DNA of 6,263 nt from Flavobacteriales bacterium. Lineage in GTDB: Bacteria > Bacteroidota > Bacteroidia > Flavobacteriales_F > PHOS-HE28. The notes beneath the pieces are model-generated. The model searched no databases, was not told the DNA's origin, and saw nothing but the letters and a program-made list of their open reading frames with translations. Positions 6,183-6,263 of this stretch are shown here, in pieces. The DNA is taken from assembly GCA_024640205.1 (NCBI GenBank), contig JAHEFL010000030.1, forward strand, positions 4,009-10,271. The letters are read 5' to 3'. A program made the position numbers and the translations under genes. Position 1 is the stretch's first letter. Each line of letters begins with the position of its first letter.

Positions 6183-6263
6183 TCAGTGGGACTCGAAGGT
6201 GTCGAATTCGGAACGCTCGATCACCACGGTATGCATACCGTTGGTGATCAATGCGTTCTCCAG
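6183..6263 (-). CDS. C-terminal end of an unidentified protein (5' end outside window)
   Basis: Reading inward from the right edge on the minus strand, one frame stays open for 26 codons and ends in TGA at 6183-6185. It encodes a tail ending HTVVIERSEFDTFESH. It is judged coding because it stops 7 nt before the VOC start, in keeping with the tight packing of the block. Of the other two minus frames, one hits a stop within five codons and the other encodes an Arg-rich shadow that runs into the VOC gene. The tail is too short for me to name a family. Confidence 0.62.
   Translation of the reverse strand: MENALITNGMHTVVIERSEFDTFESH

Overview
The window is about 6.3 kb of GC-rich bacterial DNA. 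Every gene I can support lies on the minus strand, so transcription runs from high to low coordinates. I see no RNA genes, mobile elements, CRISPR arrays or phage genes. The style suggests a GC-rich member of the Bacteroidota, perhaps Flavobacteriales: most starts lack a clear Shine-Dalgarno sequence, one intergenic site matches the Bacteroidota -7 promoter consensus TAnnTTTG exactly, and the N-terminal part of the imidazolonepropionase resembles Bacteroidota versions. This assignment is inference. The long plus-strand reading frames are antisense shadows.

Read in the direction of transcription, the first block (6263 to 5023) holds the 26-residue tail of an unidentified gene, a glyoxalase/VOC-fold protein, and an exported protein of unknown function with a coiled-coil C-terminus. 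They are packed with gaps of 7 and 1 nt and look like one operon. A 349-bp stretch without a supportable gene follows (4674-5022). Its one clear structure is a terminator-like hairpin with a T tract that would work only on the plus strand, where no gene is visible.

The second block (4673 to 2542) is a pair of SDR-fold genes with an ATGA overlap. The first is a classical-type SDR whose catalytic Tyr is replaced by Val. The second is an atypical SDR fused to a DUF2867 domain.

The third block (2438 to 1) is a piece of the histidine-utilisation pathway. HutI (imidazolonepropionase) makes N-formimino-L-glutamate. Glutamate formimidoyltransferase, cut by the window edge, transfers the formimino group to tetrahydrofolate. 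Between them sits a CPBP-family intramembrane protease that overlaps the end of hutI by 38 bp. The formimidoyltransferase may also have its own promoter in the 81-bp gap before it.

Most of this is ordinary chromosomal metabolism and I do not see a strong case for a new system. The points most worth a second look are the Tyr-less SDR and its DUF2867 partner, the protease inside the hut pair, the orphan plus-strand terminator, and the unidentified exported protein coupled to the VOC gene.
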